The notes under the pieces: generated by a model
The model's input: the letters and a program-made list of their open reading frames with translations, nothing else
The model's database searches: none
What the model was told of the DNA's origin: nothing
Shown here: one piece after another, positions 27,901 to 38,095 of the stretch
Layout of the letters: each line of letters starts with the position of its first letter
How positions within the stretch are numbered: the stretch's first letter is position 1
Position numbers and translations under genes: made by a program
Source of the DNA: Zwartia panacis
GTDB taxonomy: Bacteria > Pseudomonadota > Gammaproteobacteria > Burkholderiales > Burkholderiaceae_B
DNA: 64,000 bases
Assembly: GCF_030410395.1 (NCBI RefSeq)
Contig: NZ_JAUHHF010000009.1
Coordinates: forward strand, 1-64,000
Direction of reading: 5' to 3'

Positions 27901-29499
27901 TTAGGCTTTACGCAAGGTATAGAACAAAGGCATCTGTGGTTGGAAATCCACCCATTCTTTGCGGATGGCCGAAACCGGATAGGTCGCACCGAGCGGGATA
28001 TACGGCACATCTTCAAACACTTGTATCTGCAGCTCACGGCAAATGCGTTTTTGTTCATCGAGAGTTTTAGCGTTGAACCAGTCCGTGCGCAGTTGCTCAA
28101 TGCGCTCACTGGTGGGCCAGCCAAACCATCCTTTGAGACCTGTGCCCCGAATCGCGAGGTGGCCGGCGGGGTCGAGATTGTTCGGTCCTGTGGTGGCAGT
28201 AAAGGCAATATTCCAGCCACCTGCAGAAGGTGGCTCCTGGCTGTTGCGACGCTGCATCAACGTGCCCCAGTTCATCGCCTGCACATCGGTCTTGATCCCG
28301 AGTTGTTTGAACAGGTCGGCCGTCACCAGAGCGGCAGTGTGAAAGGCGGGATAGTCGACAGGATCGAGGATGACAACGGTCTCCCCTTTGTAGCCGGCCT
28401 CTTTGATCATCGCTCGAGCTTTGTTCATATCCCGCTTGCCGAGTAATTTTTCCATGCCGCCATCACTGCTCATCGGCGAATCGGGCACAAACACACCGCA
28501 CTTGTCGTTCCAGAACTCCGGGAAATCCGGTCCATTCATCGCCATCATGTATTCGGTCTGATTGACCACTGACAAAATCGCCTGTCTCATCAGCTTGTTG
28601 TTGAAAGGCGCATGCAAATGGTTGAAGCGCATCAGCGATATCGAAGGAAGCGTTCTTTTGATCAGGGTAATGTTGCGATCTTTTTTCAAGCTCGGCAAAA
28701 AGTCGGCGTCGATATGCTCGACGCCATCGACCTCATTATTTCTCAGCGCGGCCACGGCCGTCGCGCTATCAGGAATAATCTGCCACTTCACTTGTTCAAT
28801 ATAAGCAATTTTGGGTCCGGAAGTGAACTCTGGCTTGAGTTTATTGCTGCTCGGGACATAGTCATTGAACTTCTGATACACAGCCTGAGAACCTGACACC
28901 CACTGGTCGTGGACGAATCTAAAGGGGCCAGAACCATTCATCACCTTGACCTGAACGTTGTCAGGTGTCAACGCCAATTTTTCCGGCATGATGCAGGCCA
29001 TGCTGCCTGTCGGACGTGCGATCGCATGCAGAATCAGTGGAAACGGTTTCTTGAGCTTGAACTGAAGCGTCTTATCATCCAGTGCAGTCAATGATTCGGT
29101 CGCGTCCATCAACGAGCGGCCCATCAAATCTTTTTTGGACCAGCGATTCAAGCTTGCCACAGCATCTTGCGCGCGGACAGGAGAGCCATCATGGAACTTC
29201 AAGCCATCGCGCAGCTTGATCGTCCAGACGAGCTCCGATGCGTCTACCTCGTGCCCAGAGGCCATTTGAGGATGGGGCTGATACTGATTATCCAGACCAT
29301 AGAGCGTGTCAAAGATTAATTGCGAGTGGATATTCGTGATGAACACTGTGCTGAACATCGGGTCCAGGATGGTCAGATCCGCATGAGGGACCCAGCGAAA
29401 CAGCTTGGCGGGCGCTGCTGCATGGACTTTAAATGCCGCGGGCAAACACAAGGCCGCTGCGGTAGCTGAAGACGTCACTAAGAACTTTCTGCGATCCAT
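27901..29499 (-). CDS. peptide ABC transporter substrate-binding protein (SBP_bac_5)
   Basis: The 532-residue binding protein of the dipeptide/oligopeptide class has an N-terminus with the Tat-like motif DRRKFLVTS and signal ending near VHAAAP, then LFRWVPHADLTILDPMFST. The middle includes LKFHDGSPVRAQDAVASLNR, characteristic of DppA/OppA relatives. It delivers peptides or similar compounds to the permeases encoded upstream. GGGAGAGTAAAG precedes the ATG. A close paralogue lies at 48233-49813. The gene is fourth in a five-gene operon. Confidence 0.93.
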   Translation of the reverse strand: MDRRKFLVTSSATAAALCLPAAFKVHAAAPAKLFRWVPHADLTILDPMFSTVFITNIHSQLIFDTLYGLDNQYQPHPQMASGHEVDASELVWTIKLRDGLKFHDGSPVRAQDAVASLNRWSKKDLMGRSLMDATESLTALDDKTLQFKLKKPFPLILHAIARPTGSMACIMPEKLALTPDNVQVKVMNGSGPFRFVHDQWVSGSQAVYQKFNDYVPSSNKLKPEFTSGPKIAYIEQVKWQIIPDSATAVAALRNNEVDGVEHIDADFLPSLKKDRNITLIKRTLPSISLMRFNHLHAPFNNKLMRQAILSVVNQTEYMMAMNGPDFPEFWNDKCGVFVPDSPMSSDGGMEKLLGKRDMNKARAMIKEAGYKGETVVILDPVDYPAFHTAALVTADLFKQLGIKTDVQAMNWGTLMQRRNSQEPPSAGGWNIAFTATTGPNNLDPAGHLAIRGTGLKGWFGWPTSERIEQLRTDWFNAKTLDEQKRICRELQIQVFEDVPYIPLGATYPVSAIRKEWVDFQPQMPLFYTLRKA

Positions 29500-29523
29500 C
29501 TTTACTCTCCCAATTACTCAACT

Positions 29524-31419
29524 TCAATACATGCCGCCCACCTTATGCGTCGCGACATAGTGGCCCTCGCCCACCCGAACCAGCGGTGAAACCAGGGGAT
29601 CATCACCCACGCCTCTGACAGGACTGGGTATTTCGGAAATTTCGAGCTTGTGGGTGCGTCGCGCCAGCGGATCCGCGATGGGGACAGCAGCCATGAGTTT
29701 TTTTGTATAAGGATGCTGGGGATTTTCAAAAATCGCACTGCGAGGACCAATCTCGACAATCTGACCGAGATACATGACAGCCACACGATGACTGACTCGT
29801 TCGACCACCGCCATGTCATGGGAAATGAATAAGTACGATATCCCCAGATCATCCTGCAAATCGATCAGCAAGTTGACAATCTGAGCGCGGATCGAGACAT
29901 CCAAGGCTGAAACAGCTTCGTCTGCGATCAACACTTTAGGATTGACTGACAACGCCCGGGCAATACAAATACGCTGGCGTTGTCCGCCAGAGAACTCATG
30001 CGGCCATCGATTGACCGTGGAGGGGTCCAGTCCTACGCGCTCCATCAACTCAGCAACGCGTCGGGCCGCCTGATCACCGCTGGCGAGCCCTTGAATGATC
30101 ATCGGCTCACCGATGCACTCCCCGACACGCATCCTTGGATTCAGCGAGGCAAAAGGGTCCTGAAAAACAAACTGCATATTGCGTCGCAAGCTGCGTAATG
30201 ATCGCGCGTTTGCAAGATCAACAGCCGTACCGCCAAACGTCACTTGTCCGCCGGTGACCTTGGTCAGTCCCATCAGGGAACGACCCGTCGTGGTCTTGCC
30301 ACAACCCGACTCGCCCACCAAAGAAAGTGTCTCACCTTCGTGCAAATCAAAGGAGACACGCTCGACAGCATGCACGCGCCTTTGCACTCTGGAGAAAATG
30401 CCACCCCGGACATCAAACCGTGTGACGAGATCCCTCACACCCAAAATCACCGGACTGTCATGCGAGCCATCCGCCAAACGGGAACCGTGCTTAACAGACC
30501 TTTGCGCCGATACTCTTGCCTGATCCTGATTTTCCTGGAGCGGCAAGTCAAAGCGTGTAGGCTCGTGAATGCCGCGCATCGAACCAAGCTTGGGCACCGC
30601 TGCAAGCAGTGTCTTGGTATAGATGTGGCGTGGTTCCGCAAACAAGCTGAATACATCGTTTTGTTCAACGACTTCCCCACGGCGCATCACCATCACACGA
30701 TCGGCGATTTCTGCCACAACCCCCATGTCGTGCGTGATGAAAATCACGCCCATATCCATTTCTTTTTGGAGCTCGGCGATCAGCTGCAGGATCTGCGCCT
30801 GAATGGTGACATCCAGTGCGGTCGTGGGCTCGTCCGCGATCAGGACAGAGGGCTTGCAGGACAGGGCCATGGCGATCATCACACGCTGCCTCATCCCGCC
30901 GGAGAGCTCATGCGGATAGCGTTTCATCATCGCCGCCGCGTCGGGAATGCGCACTTGATCCAGAATACGGATGGCCGCGGCAGTCGCCTGCGCCATATCA
31001 CCAGGCTGATGGAGCAAAATCGCTTCGGTGATCTGCGAACCCACAGTGAACACCGGATTCAATGAGGTCATAGGCTCTTGAAAGATCATGCTGAGGTCTG
31101 CGCCCCGCATGCTTCGCATGACCTCTTCGGACGCGCGCCGCAAATCGACAGTCTGTCCCTGCGCACGATGGAAGTGCATCTCGCCATGCGTGATCGTACC
31201 GCCACCAAACTCAATCAAGCGCATCAACGCCAGCGAGGTGACTGACTTACCCGAGCCCGACTCGCCAACGATTGCAAGCGTCTCTCCCCGGTCAACATGC
31301 AGATCCAATGATTTGACAGCCTGAACCTGGTTTGGACCTGTCCCAAAGACAACCGAGAGACCTTTGACGTCCAATACCCGGCGCGCTTGCTCTATGGCTT
31401 GTTGATGTGTGCTTGTCAT
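29524..31419 (-). CDS. fused double ATPase of dipeptide/oligopeptide ABC importer
   Basis: The 631-residue protein consists of two ABC ATPase halves, equivalent to DppD and DppF joined (GsiA-like). The first half has Walker [10 protein letters not shown], signature [10 protein letters not shown] and Walker [11 protein letters not shown]; the second has [19 protein letters not shown] and [10 protein letters not shown]. Each ends in the oligopeptide-transporter C-terminal segment. It powers import through the two permeases encoded upstream. The ATG at 31419 lies just after the permease stop with AAGAGAA upstream; a longer frame inside the permease gene is rejected. Confidence 0.94.
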   Translation of the reverse strand: MTSTHQQAIEQARRVLDVKGLSVVFGTGPNQVQAVKSLDLHVDRGETLAIVGESGSGKSVTSLALMRLIEFGGGTITHGEMHFHRAQGQTVDLRRASEEVMRSMRGADLSMIFQEPMTSLNPVFTVGSQITEAILLHQPGDMAQATAAAIRILDQVRIPDAAAMMKRYPHELSGGMRQRVMIAMALSCKPSVLIADEPTTALDVTIQAQILQLIAELQKEMDMGVIFITHDMGVVAEIADRVMVMRRGEVVEQNDVFSLFAEPRHIYTKTLLAAVPKLGSMRGIHEPTRFDLPLQENQDQARVSAQRSVKHGSRLADGSHDSPVILGVRDLVTRFDVRGGIFSRVQRRVHAVERVSFDLHEGETLSLVGESGCGKTTTGRSLMGLTKVTGGQVTFGGTAVDLANARSLRSLRRNMQFVFQDPFASLNPRMRVGECIGEPMIIQGLASGDQAARRVAELMERVGLDPSTVNRWPHEFSGGQRQRICIARALSVNPKVLIADEAVSALDVSIRAQIVNLLIDLQDDLGISYLFISHDMAVVERVSHRVAVMYLGQIVEIGPRSAIFENPQHPYTKKLMAAVPIADPLARRTHKLEISEIPSPVRGVGDDPLVSPLVRVGEGHYVATHKVGGMY

Positions 31420-31420
31420 G

Positions 31421-32254
31421 TCAGATTCTCTTGGCCATGCGCGGATCGATTGCATCGCGCAAACCATCGCCAAGCATATTGATTGAAAGAATAGTCACAG
31501 ACAAAAACAATGCGGGAAACGCGATCATGTGGGGCTTGATCTGCCAAAGTGCGCGTCCCTCTGCCATGATATTGCCCCAGGAAGGAATCGAAGGTGGCAC
31601 ACCGGCCCCGATAAAGGAGAGACTCGCTTCAGCAAGAATCGCCAAGCCACAGATGTAAGTGGTTTGCACAGTCAGCGCTGCGATCGTGTTTGGAAAAATG
31701 TGCTTGAATACCACTCTGACAGGCGAGGCTCCGGCAGCGATTGCCGCCTCGACATAGGGTTGCTCGCGCAATGAGAGTGCCAAACCTCGCACCAGGCGCA
31801 CCACTCGAGGGACCTCGGCGATTGTGATCGCGATAATCACGTTCTGAAGCGAAGCACGAGTCAGCGCGATCAGCGCGATGGCCAGCAAAATGGTGGGGAT
31901 GGACATCAAACCGTCCATGACGCGCATCACGATCGCATCGATCCATCGCACAAAACCAGAGGTCAACCCAATAATCGTCCCGATCACGGCGGACAAGATC
32001 GCCACAGTGAAGCCGACGACAAGGGAGACGCGCGCCCCATAGACCACGCGGGCGTAAACGTCCCGACCCAATAAATCTGTGCCGAACCAAAACCTTTCAC
32101 TCGGTACGCGCGCGCGGTGTACGGGTGAAAGCGCCATCGGATCTTTGTCAGCAATCCATGGCGCAAAAATCGCCATCAGTATCAGCAAAAAAAGCAACGT
32201 CCCGCCGACTGCGATGGTCGGGTATCGCCTGAGGAATCGAAAGGCTCGCGACAT
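31421..32254 (-). CDS. ABC peptide permease, DppC type
   Basis: The 277-residue inner-membrane permease has an N-terminal transmembrane helix ([19 protein letters not shown]), the DppC-type start segment with [19 protein letters not shown], and the [20 protein letters not shown] coupling loop that contacts the ATPase. About six membrane spans are expected. Its start overlaps the DppB-type stop by one base (TGATG), showing translational coupling. Confidence 0.94.
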   Translation of the reverse strand: MSRAFRFLRRYPTIAVGGTLLFLLILMAIFAPWIADKDPMALSPVHRARVPSERFWFGTDLLGRDVYARVVYGARVSLVVGFTVAILSAVIGTIIGLTSGFVRWIDAIVMRVMDGLMSIPTILLAIALIALTRASLQNVIIAITIAEVPRVVRLVRGLALSLREQPYVEAAIAAGASPVRVVFKHIFPNTIAALTVQTTYICGLAILAEASLSFIGAGVPPSIPSWGNIMAEGRALWQIKPHMIAFPALFLSVTILSINMLGDGLRDAIDPRMAKRI

Positions 32255-33195
32255 CAGTATTTAATCCTCGGGTCAAAGACACGATAGAGCAAGTCGATCA
32301 CAAGATTGACCAGCACATACATAAAGCTGAAAAGCAAAATCACACCCTGAATGATCGGGTAATCTCGCCTGAGGATGGCATCGACCGTTAGTCTGCCGAG
32401 TCCGGGGATTGAAAACACTGTCTCAGTCACCACTGCACCACTGATCAGTAAAGCGACACCACTACCGATGACGGTGATCACGGGGATCGCGGCGTTCTTG
32501 AGTGCGTGTCTGAACAGGATATCCTGATTGCCGACACCTTTCGAACGCGCGGTTCTGATGTAATCCTGCGAGAGGGTTTCGAGCAATGTGGCGCGCGTGA
32601 TGCGGGTGATCAGCGCCACATACACGCTGCTCAGCGCGAGCGTTGGCAAGATCAGAGTCTTGATCGAGTTCCAGAATCCCTGTGACAGCGGAACATAACC
32701 TTGCACGGGGAGCCACTGCATTTCAATGCCGAGCGCCCAGGCAAGCATATAGCCCACCACAAATGTTGGCAGTGAAAAACTCAACACTGCGATCACCATG
32801 ACGCCACGGTCGTACGTGCTGTTGTGACGCCACGCTGCAAGCGCGCCAAGAGGGATGGCGATCATGACCGATACGCAAAGTGTCATCACCATAAGGGTGA
32901 AGGTCGGAGGCATGCGCTGCACAATCATTTCTGAGACAGGCACACCAGTAAACAGGGACTGGCCCAGGTCGCCTTGCAGGACGTTGAACAACCAGAGGGT
33001 GAAACGATGATAAAAGGGTTGATCCAACCCGAGTGTTTGCCGGATGCGCGCGATATCCTCGAGAGAAGCTTCTTCTCCAGCCAGGAACACCGCGGGATCT
33101 CCCGGCGCCAGATCAAGCAGGCCATACACGAACAATGCGACAACCAGCATGACAGGAAGTGTCATGAGCAAACGGCGGATAGTGTAAGAAAACAT
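32254..33195 (-). CDS. ABC peptide permease, DppB type
   Basis: The 313-residue inner-membrane permease opens MFSYTIRRLLMTLPVMLVVAL, typical of DppB/OppB. It has LDQPFYHRF and GDLGQSLFTGVPV, and the ATPase-contact loop DYIRTARSKGVGNQDILFRH. It forms the translocation pore with the DppC-type subunit. It is the first gene of the minus-strand operon that ends with the M81 peptidase gene. Confidence 0.94.
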   Translation of the reverse strand: MFSYTIRRLLMTLPVMLVVALFVYGLLDLAPGDPAVFLAGEEASLEDIARIRQTLGLDQPFYHRFTLWLFNVLQGDLGQSLFTGVPVSEMIVQRMPPTFTLMVMTLCVSVMIAIPLGALAAWRHNSTYDRGVMVIAVLSFSLPTFVVGYMLAWALGIEMQWLPVQGYVPLSQGFWNSIKTLILPTLALSSVYVALITRITRATLLETLSQDYIRTARSKGVGNQDILFRHALKNAAIPVITVIGSGVALLISGAVVTETVFSIPGLGRLTVDAILRRDYPIIQGVILLFSFMYVLVNLVIDLLYRVFDPRIKY

Positions 33196-33359
33196 CTAGA
33201 TCACGCGCCCTGAAAAACCTGAGTATGCAGCGATCCTATCGACTGAAGTCCAGTCCGTCAACTCATTATTTTGGACTTGGCAACATGCGGCGGCAGGCGT
33301 ACATTGATCGCCACACAATGTCCAAATATTGAAATTATTCAAATAAACAGGAGTCATGC
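33196..33359. promoter_or_regulatory. divergent control region, peptide importer / PLP lyase
   Basis: This 164-base noncoding gap lies between two divergent transcription units. It holds an imperfect inverted pair (TTTTGGACTTG near 33269-33279 and CAATGTCCAAA near 33316-33326) and a small TTGAA-ATTA-TTCAA repeat at 33329-33342. AGGAG sits six bases before the lyase ATG. Operator function is possible but unproven, and promoter boxes are not clear. Confidence 0.35.
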
Positions 33360-34376
33360 ATGGATTTGAGTCGCTTCGCACGCAGGCAGTACACAATTGG
33401 TGCGTCACCTATCGAGTTCTTACCTAACTTCACCAAAGCACTCGGTGGCCCGAAAGTATGGATCAAGCGAGACGACATGCTGGGTCTCGCACCGGGTGGT
33501 AACAAGACACGCAAACTCGAATTCTTGATGGGCGATGCGCTCGCGAAAGGCGCGGACACTTTGATTACATGCGGTGCTCCTCAGTCCAATCATTGCAGAA
33601 TCACATTGTCCGCTGCCGTCAAAGAAGGACTCAAATGTCGCTTCGTGATCGAAGAACGTGTGCCTGGCAGCTATAACCCCGAGGCGAGCGGCAATAACTT
33701 TATGTACCGCCTGCTGGGCGTCGAAAGCATCACCGTGGTGCCCGGAGGCTCCAACATGGCGCAAGCCATGGAAGCCGTCGCGCAAGAGGCGCGCGCCCAA
33801 GGTCGCAAGCCCTACATCATCCCGGGCGGTGGATCGAACGCGATCGGCGGGCTGGGCTATGTTGCATGTGCACAAGAAATTCAGCAGCAACTTTTCGAGA
33901 TGGGCCAGCCGATGGATTATGTGGTGGTCGGTTCTGGCAGTTCAGGGACGCACGGTGGTCTGGTCGCAGGCTTTCTGGGTAACAACATCAAGATCCCGCT
34001 CGTGGGTATCGGCGTGAGCCGGGATCCTCAAGATCAAAATCCCCTAGTTCACAAGGAGGCCCAAGCCATCATGGATCTGCTGGGCACAGGCATCCAAGTA
34101 CCCGCCGAGGCCGTTGTCTCCTTTGGAGACTGGTGGCGTCCAAAGTACTCGGTCCCCAATCCGGCCATGGTCGAAGCCGTTCAATTGCTCGCGCGCACGG
34201 AGGCCATTTTGCTAGACCCGGTCTACACAGGCAAAATCATGGCAGGCCTGATTGGTCTGAGCCGCCAGGGCTATTTCAAGCCGACCGATAATGTTTTGTT
34301 CCTGCATACAGGCGGTGCGACTGCACTGCATGCCTACGAATCCACCATTCTTGGCGATCCAGCCGACGCAAAATAA
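33360..34376 (+). CDS. PLP-dependent lyase, D-cysteine desulfhydrase / L-cysteate sulfo-lyase family
   Basis: The 338-residue fold-type II PLP enzyme has IKRDDMLGLAPGGNKTRKLE, with the PLP Lys at residue 49, then CGAPQSNHCRIT. VVVGSGSSGTHGGLVAGF is the phosphate-binding glycine loop. The family includes D-cysteine desulfhydrase (DcyD), L-cysteate sulfo-lyase (CuyA) and ACC deaminase. From remembered CuyA-type sequences (ERVPGSYNPEASGNN) I lean to the CuyA/DcyD branch. The reaction would release ammonia, pyruvate and either sulfide or sulfite. The start has AGGAG six bases ahead. A Bug gene and an MFS gene follow on the same strand. Confidence 0.87.
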   Translation: MDLSRFARRQYTIGASPIEFLPNFTKALGGPKVWIKRDDMLGLAPGGNKTRKLEFLMGDALAKGADTLITCGAPQSNHCRITLSAAVKEGLKCRFVIEERVPGSYNPEASGNNFMYRLLGVESITVVPGGSNMAQAMEAVAQEARAQGRKPYIIPGGGSNAIGGLGYVACAQEIQQQLFEMGQPMDYVVVGSGSSGTHGGLVAGFLGNNIKIPLVGIGVSRDPQDQNPLVHKEAQAIMDLLGTGIQVPAEAVVSFGDWWRPKYSVPNPAMVEAVQLLARTEAILLDPVYTGKIMAGLIGLSRQGYFKPTDNVLFLHTGGATALHAYESTILGDPADAK

Positions 34377-34468
34377 CTTTGATCGCATTTGCGCCAGCGA
34401 CGTCCGAGTAGTATCGTCGCTGGCATCAATAAAAATCAATCACCATCCAACCAACAATAGGTGGAGAC

Positions 34469-35434
34469 ATGAACATTCTGAAAGCCGGCATCATTGCAGC
34501 TGCGCTTGCGACCCTTTCGGGGAATGCCCTCGCGCAAAACTATCCCTCCAAACCTATTCGCTGGGTCGTACCCTACACACCCGGAGGCTTCACGGACAAC
34601 GTGACCCGCATGGTGACTGCAAAACTGCAAACCATTCTTGGTCAACCTATCATCATTGAAAACAAGCCTGGCGCCAACTCGATCATCGGTGCGGACTTTG
34701 TGGCCAAGGCGGCCCCGGATGGTTACACCATCCTCACCGTCATTACCGCCCATGCAGCGAACGCGACGCTTTACGAAGGTAAATTGCCTTTTGACCACAA
34801 ATCGCTTGCTCCCGTTTCACTGGTCGCGATTTCGCCACTGATTTTGACCACCAGCAAACAATTTCCTGCCAAGAATGTCAGCGAACTGATTGCTTATGCC
34901 AAAGCCAACCCGGGCAAACTGGCCTATGGGTCTTCTGGCGTGGGATCGGCCGCGCATCTCACTTCTGAACTGTTGCAAACCACCGCAGGCGTGAACATGA
35001 TTCACGTGCCATACAAAGGCACGGCACCGGCGCTCGCGGATTTGATGGCAAACAATATTCAAATGCTTGTGGATGTGCCGAGCTCGATGATGCCTCACGT
35101 CAAAGGCGGCAAAGTCAATGCGCTTGCAATGTTCTCAAATGAGCGACTGCCCAGCGCACCGGATGTGCCCACCATCAAGCAATCTGGCGGCCCCTCTATT
35201 GAATCGTCCAGCTGGGTGATGTTTTTTGCCCCACCCGGAACACCTGCAGCGATCGTGGACAAGTTATCTAAAGCTGTCAACGAAGCGGTGAAATCACCTG
35301 AAATCGTGGCGCGCTTTACCGAACTCGGCATCGTGCCGATGGGCTTGAACCCCGCGGAAACAGGAAAATTCTTAGCGACCGAAGTCGAAAAATGGGGTTC
35401 CGTCATCAAAACCGCTAAAGTCACTGTCCAATAA
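34469..35434 (+). CDS. Bug-family tripartite tricarboxylate transporter binding protein
   Basis: The 321-residue Bug-family protein has signal peptide MNILKAGIIAAALATLSGNA ending LAQN, then YPSKPIRWVVPYTPGGFTD. Conserved VPYKGTAPALADL and APDVPTIKQSGG follow. It lies 92 bases after the PLP lyase and 20 bases before an MFS transporter gene, so these three probably form one unit. The ligand is unknown, but a sulfonated or amino-acid-like compound would fit the lyase. This is inference. Confidence 0.92.
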   Translation: MNILKAGIIAAALATLSGNALAQNYPSKPIRWVVPYTPGGFTDNVTRMVTAKLQTILGQPIIIENKPGANSIIGADFVAKAAPDGYTILTVITAHAANATLYEGKLPFDHKSLAPVSLVAISPLILTTSKQFPAKNVSELIAYAKANPGKLAYGSSGVGSAAHLTSELLQTTAGVNMIHVPYKGTAPALADLMANNIQMLVDVPSSMMPHVKGGKVNALAMFSNERLPSAPDVPTIKQSGGPSIESSSWVMFFAPPGTPAAIVDKLSKAVNEAVKSPEIVARFTELGIVPMGLNPAETGKFLATEVEKWGSVIKTAKVTVQ

Positions 35435-35454
35435 ATCAGCTTTGCTTTTTTGTC

Positions 35455-36714
35455 ATGAACAAATCCGTCGCCGCCAGCACTGAAGTTCCCCTCACAACGA
35501 ACAACACTGTGAGCGCGCAAGCGGCGACTATGCCGATTCTGTTGTCCTTGAGTTTTTGTCATCTGCTCAACGATCTCATTCAATCACTCATTCCCGCGCT
35601 CTACCCACTGCTCAAAACAGAATTCAATCTCGACTTCGCGCAGATTGGTCTCATCACGCTCGCATTTCAACTCACGGCTTCCTTGCTGCAACCCACGGTT
35701 GGTTTCTATACGGACAAACGACCGCAGCCTTTCTCACTGGCCATTGGCATGGGTTCCACACTGATTGGTTTATTGCTGCTCTCCGTGGCAGGCAGTTACA
35801 CCGTTGTGTTGATCGCTGCGGCGTTAGTGGGTACGGGCTCCGCGATCTTTCATCCCGAGGCCTCGCGTGTCGCGCGCATGGCCTCCGGTGGTCGCTACGG
35901 CACGGCACAGGCATTGTTTCAAGTGGGAGGAAACGCGGGTCAAGCGATTGGTCCCTTGCTTGCTGCTTTCATCGTGCTGCCACATGGACAAGGAGCGATT
36001 GCCTGGGTGTCGATGGCCGCCCTGGTGGCCATGGCGTTTTTAACACGCGTCGGAATCTGGTACGGTGCCAATCTCAAACCCGCTAAAAAATCAGGTCACG
36101 CCTCAGCCGATTCAAAAGAGTCTGGCCTGCCCCGCGCACGCGTACTTTTTCTCATCACAATATTGATGGTGTTGCTCTTTTCCAAGAATGTCTACACATC
36201 CAGTCTCACCTCCTTTTTTACTTTTTATCTCATCGAGCGCTTTGACTTACCCGTTCAGGCTGCGCAAGTGCAGCTGTTCATTTTCATGACTGCCATCGCG
36301 GTGGGCACACTCTTGGGAGGCGCGCTCACGGACCGAATCGGTCGCAGACCCATGATCTGGATTTCGATTCTGGGTGTACTGCCCTTCACCATGGCCATGC
36401 CCTATGCAGACCTTTTCTGGACTGGCGTGCTGACGATCATTATTGGTTTGATCACGGCGTCAGCCTTTCCCGCCGTGCTCGTATACGCGCATGAAGTGAT
36501 GCCTGGACGTGTGGGCCTCGTATCCGGAATGTTCTTCGGTTTCGCCTTTGGTCTGGGCGGGCTGGGTGCCGCAATCATGGGCGGGTTAGCGGATGTCTAT
36601 GGCATTGCAGTCGTCTATAAGATTTGCTCATTCTTACCTGTACTAGGTGTCGTGGCCTGGTTCTTGCCAGACATGACAAAAGAAAAAGAACGCTACCGCT
36701 CGGTTCCGGCATGA
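35455..36714 (+). CDS. MFS transporter, fosmidomycin-resistance (Fsr)-like
   Basis: The 419-residue membrane protein has about 12 predicted spans. The segment SLSFCHLLNDLIQSLIPALY near residues 31-50 is characteristic of the Fsr family of major facilitator exporters, followed by LKTEFNLDFAQIGLITL. GGALTDRIGRRPMIW in the second half is the MFS loop motif. Relatives export fosmidomycin or other small molecules, so here it may export a catabolic product or toxic analogue. It is third in the lyase/Bug/MFS run. Confidence 0.88.
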   Translation: MNKSVAASTEVPLTTNNTVSAQAATMPILLSLSFCHLLNDLIQSLIPALYPLLKTEFNLDFAQIGLITLAFQLTASLLQPTVGFYTDKRPQPFSLAIGMGSTLIGLLLLSVAGSYTVVLIAAALVGTGSAIFHPEASRVARMASGGRYGTAQALFQVGGNAGQAIGPLLAAFIVLPHGQGAIAWVSMAALVAMAFLTRVGIWYGANLKPAKKSGHASADSKESGLPRARVLFLITILMVLLFSKNVYTSSLTSFFTFYLIERFDLPVQAAQVQLFIFMTAIAVGTLLGGALTDRIGRRPMIWISILGVLPFTMAMPYADLFWTGVLTIIIGLITASAFPAVLVYAHEVMPGRVGLVSGMFFGFAFGLGGLGAAIMGGLADVYGIAVVYKICSFLPVLGVVAWFLPDMTKEKERYRSVPA

Positions 36715-36718
36715 TGGA

Positions 36719-36747
36719 CGCATGATCCATGCGCCGTGTCCGGACAC
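36719..36747. terminator. twin palindromes between MFS and porin genes
   Basis: Two adjacent palindromes lie between converging stops: CGCATG-ATC-CATGCG (36719-36733) and the perfect 12-base GTGTCCGGACAC (36736-36747). Neither has a T-run, so they may be a bidirectional terminator or an unrelated recognition site. Confidence 0.4.
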
Positions 36748-37989
36748 TCAGAACTTGTGACGCATTCCCACACCAAAGACAAAACTGTCTGCAGTATTGA
36801 TCATTGCGAAATTTTGGGCATATGAGGCGTAGGTGTAGAGATTGGTTCGCGCCGAGAGTTGATGTGTCAACGCCGCACTGAATATTTGCTGCGATTTGAA
36901 CTGCGCGTCACCCGACAACACTCCCTGAGGCTGCATCATCTGCCAGGAGGCCAAAAGAGTGACTTGTGAAGTCAATGGTGAAGTCACTCCAAATAAATAT
37001 GAGCTTGCCTGTGCACCGGGTAAAAACAATACGGCGCCCGGCGTCCAGGAGGCTGAAAAAAGCCCTGACGATGAAGCGGCACCCGTACCCTGCGTCTGGC
37101 CATTGGCAAAACCATCCCTTGCAAGACCCGCCGCGAAGGAAAGCTTGATCGTCTTGAAATCATAGGCACCACCGAGCACCCAAAAGGAAGGGCTGGGGCT
37201 ACTCGCTTCTTGAGAGGCGTCCCCATACAGCCTGTCGTATCCGACAGCCAGATCAAGAGGACCCCGACTATATTGGGCTCCAAGCGTCAGTGCGCGCATA
37301 TTGTGAGTGGAAATAAAGTTGTAGCGACCTGGTTTTTCAGGGCAGGACTGTGTGCTGATGCAACTTTGCTCCCCCGCATAAATCGCGGAGAGTTCAGTGG
37401 AAAATGAATACCCCGCTCCGAGCGTCAGCCCAGCAGCTGGTGTTGCCTGCAGCAGCAACATATTGGAGTAGCGCGCGGTATTGGTTGAGCCAAAAGAGGA
37501 TCCAATGTTGGCTTGACCAAACCCCTCCTGAAACGGGTCGATGGATAAAAAGTAATTGGAGGCAAGATTGATCTGACGACCAATATCCACGCGTCCCGCT
37601 TCACGCAACGTCATCCCAACCGTCGACTGGCGACCGAACAAGCGCCCGCCTTGAGCAGAGGTACCTTGGGCAGGATTGAAACCTGCTTCAAGAACGAAAT
37701 TGACACCCAGCCCGCCGCCAAGATCCTCAAGACCCCGCAGGCCCCAGCGAGATCCTGACTGAACACCGTTGCTCATTCCAAAAAAGCTCTGATTCGTCGC
37801 CTCTTGTGGCACGACTCCGGAAATCGCATTCTGGCGAACATGATCGTACTCAAGTCCGAGATCGATAATGCCGTAGAGCGTCACAGAGCTTTGCTGCGCC
37901 GCAGCGCCAGCACCCAGCATCCCCAAGCTCGTGATCAATGTCCTGACCAGGTATTGCCGTGCATGTTTAAGTGAGGGTCGAAGAGCCAC
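36748..37989 (-). CDS. outer-membrane porin, Burkholderiales (gram-negative porin) type
   Basis: The mature protein begins QQSSVTLYGIIDLGLEYDH and ends VFGVGMRHKF with a terminal Phe, the standard pattern of a 16-strand Burkholderiales general porin. GSRWGLRGLEDLGGGLGVNFVLEAGF is the conserved early strand region. It would form a trimeric outer-membrane channel for small solutes. The start is uncertain: a GTG at 37989 (413 residues) gives a signal peptide ending GAGAAA with AAAAGG upstream, while the longer frame to 38121 overlaps the divergent aldolase gene and adds an acidic non-signal leader. I use the GTG. Confidence 0.85.
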   Translation of the reverse strand: MALRPSLKHARQYLVRTLITSLGMLGAGAAAQQSSVTLYGIIDLGLEYDHVRQNAISGVVPQEATNQSFFGMSNGVQSGSRWGLRGLEDLGGGLGVNFVLEAGFNPAQGTSAQGGRLFGRQSTVGMTLREAGRVDIGRQINLASNYFLSIDPFQEGFGQANIGSSFGSTNTARYSNMLLLQATPAAGLTLGAGYSFSTELSAIYAGEQSCISTQSCPEKPGRYNFISTHNMRALTLGAQYSRGPLDLAVGYDRLYGDASQEASSPSPSFWVLGGAYDFKTIKLSFAAGLARDGFANGQTQGTGAASSSGLFSASWTPGAVLFLPGAQASSYLFGVTSPLTSQVTLLASWQMMQPQGVLSGDAQFKSQQIFSAALTHQLSARTNLYTYASYAQNFAMINTADSFVFGVGMRHKF

Positions 37990-38095
37990 AAAGAAGCCTT
38001 TTGAAGATGTTGCAGCGTCAGTTGAAGGGGAGTAATCTTGTCCGGATTCGTCTTGTTTTGATTCGTTCCAACTTTCCCATTTTAAAAGGTTCGCC

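Noticed and set aside
30244-31065. Open frame of 273 codons on the plus strand
   Set aside because: It lies antisense to the double ABC ATPase, whose Walker and signature motifs are complete. The antisense translation has no recognisable domain and is rich in His/Arg, as expected of a shadow frame.
33329-33342. TTGAA-ATTA-TTCAA palindrome as an operator
   Set aside because: It is only a five-base AT-rich inverted repeat next to the ribosome-binding site; such repeats arise by chance, and no regulator gene is adjacent.
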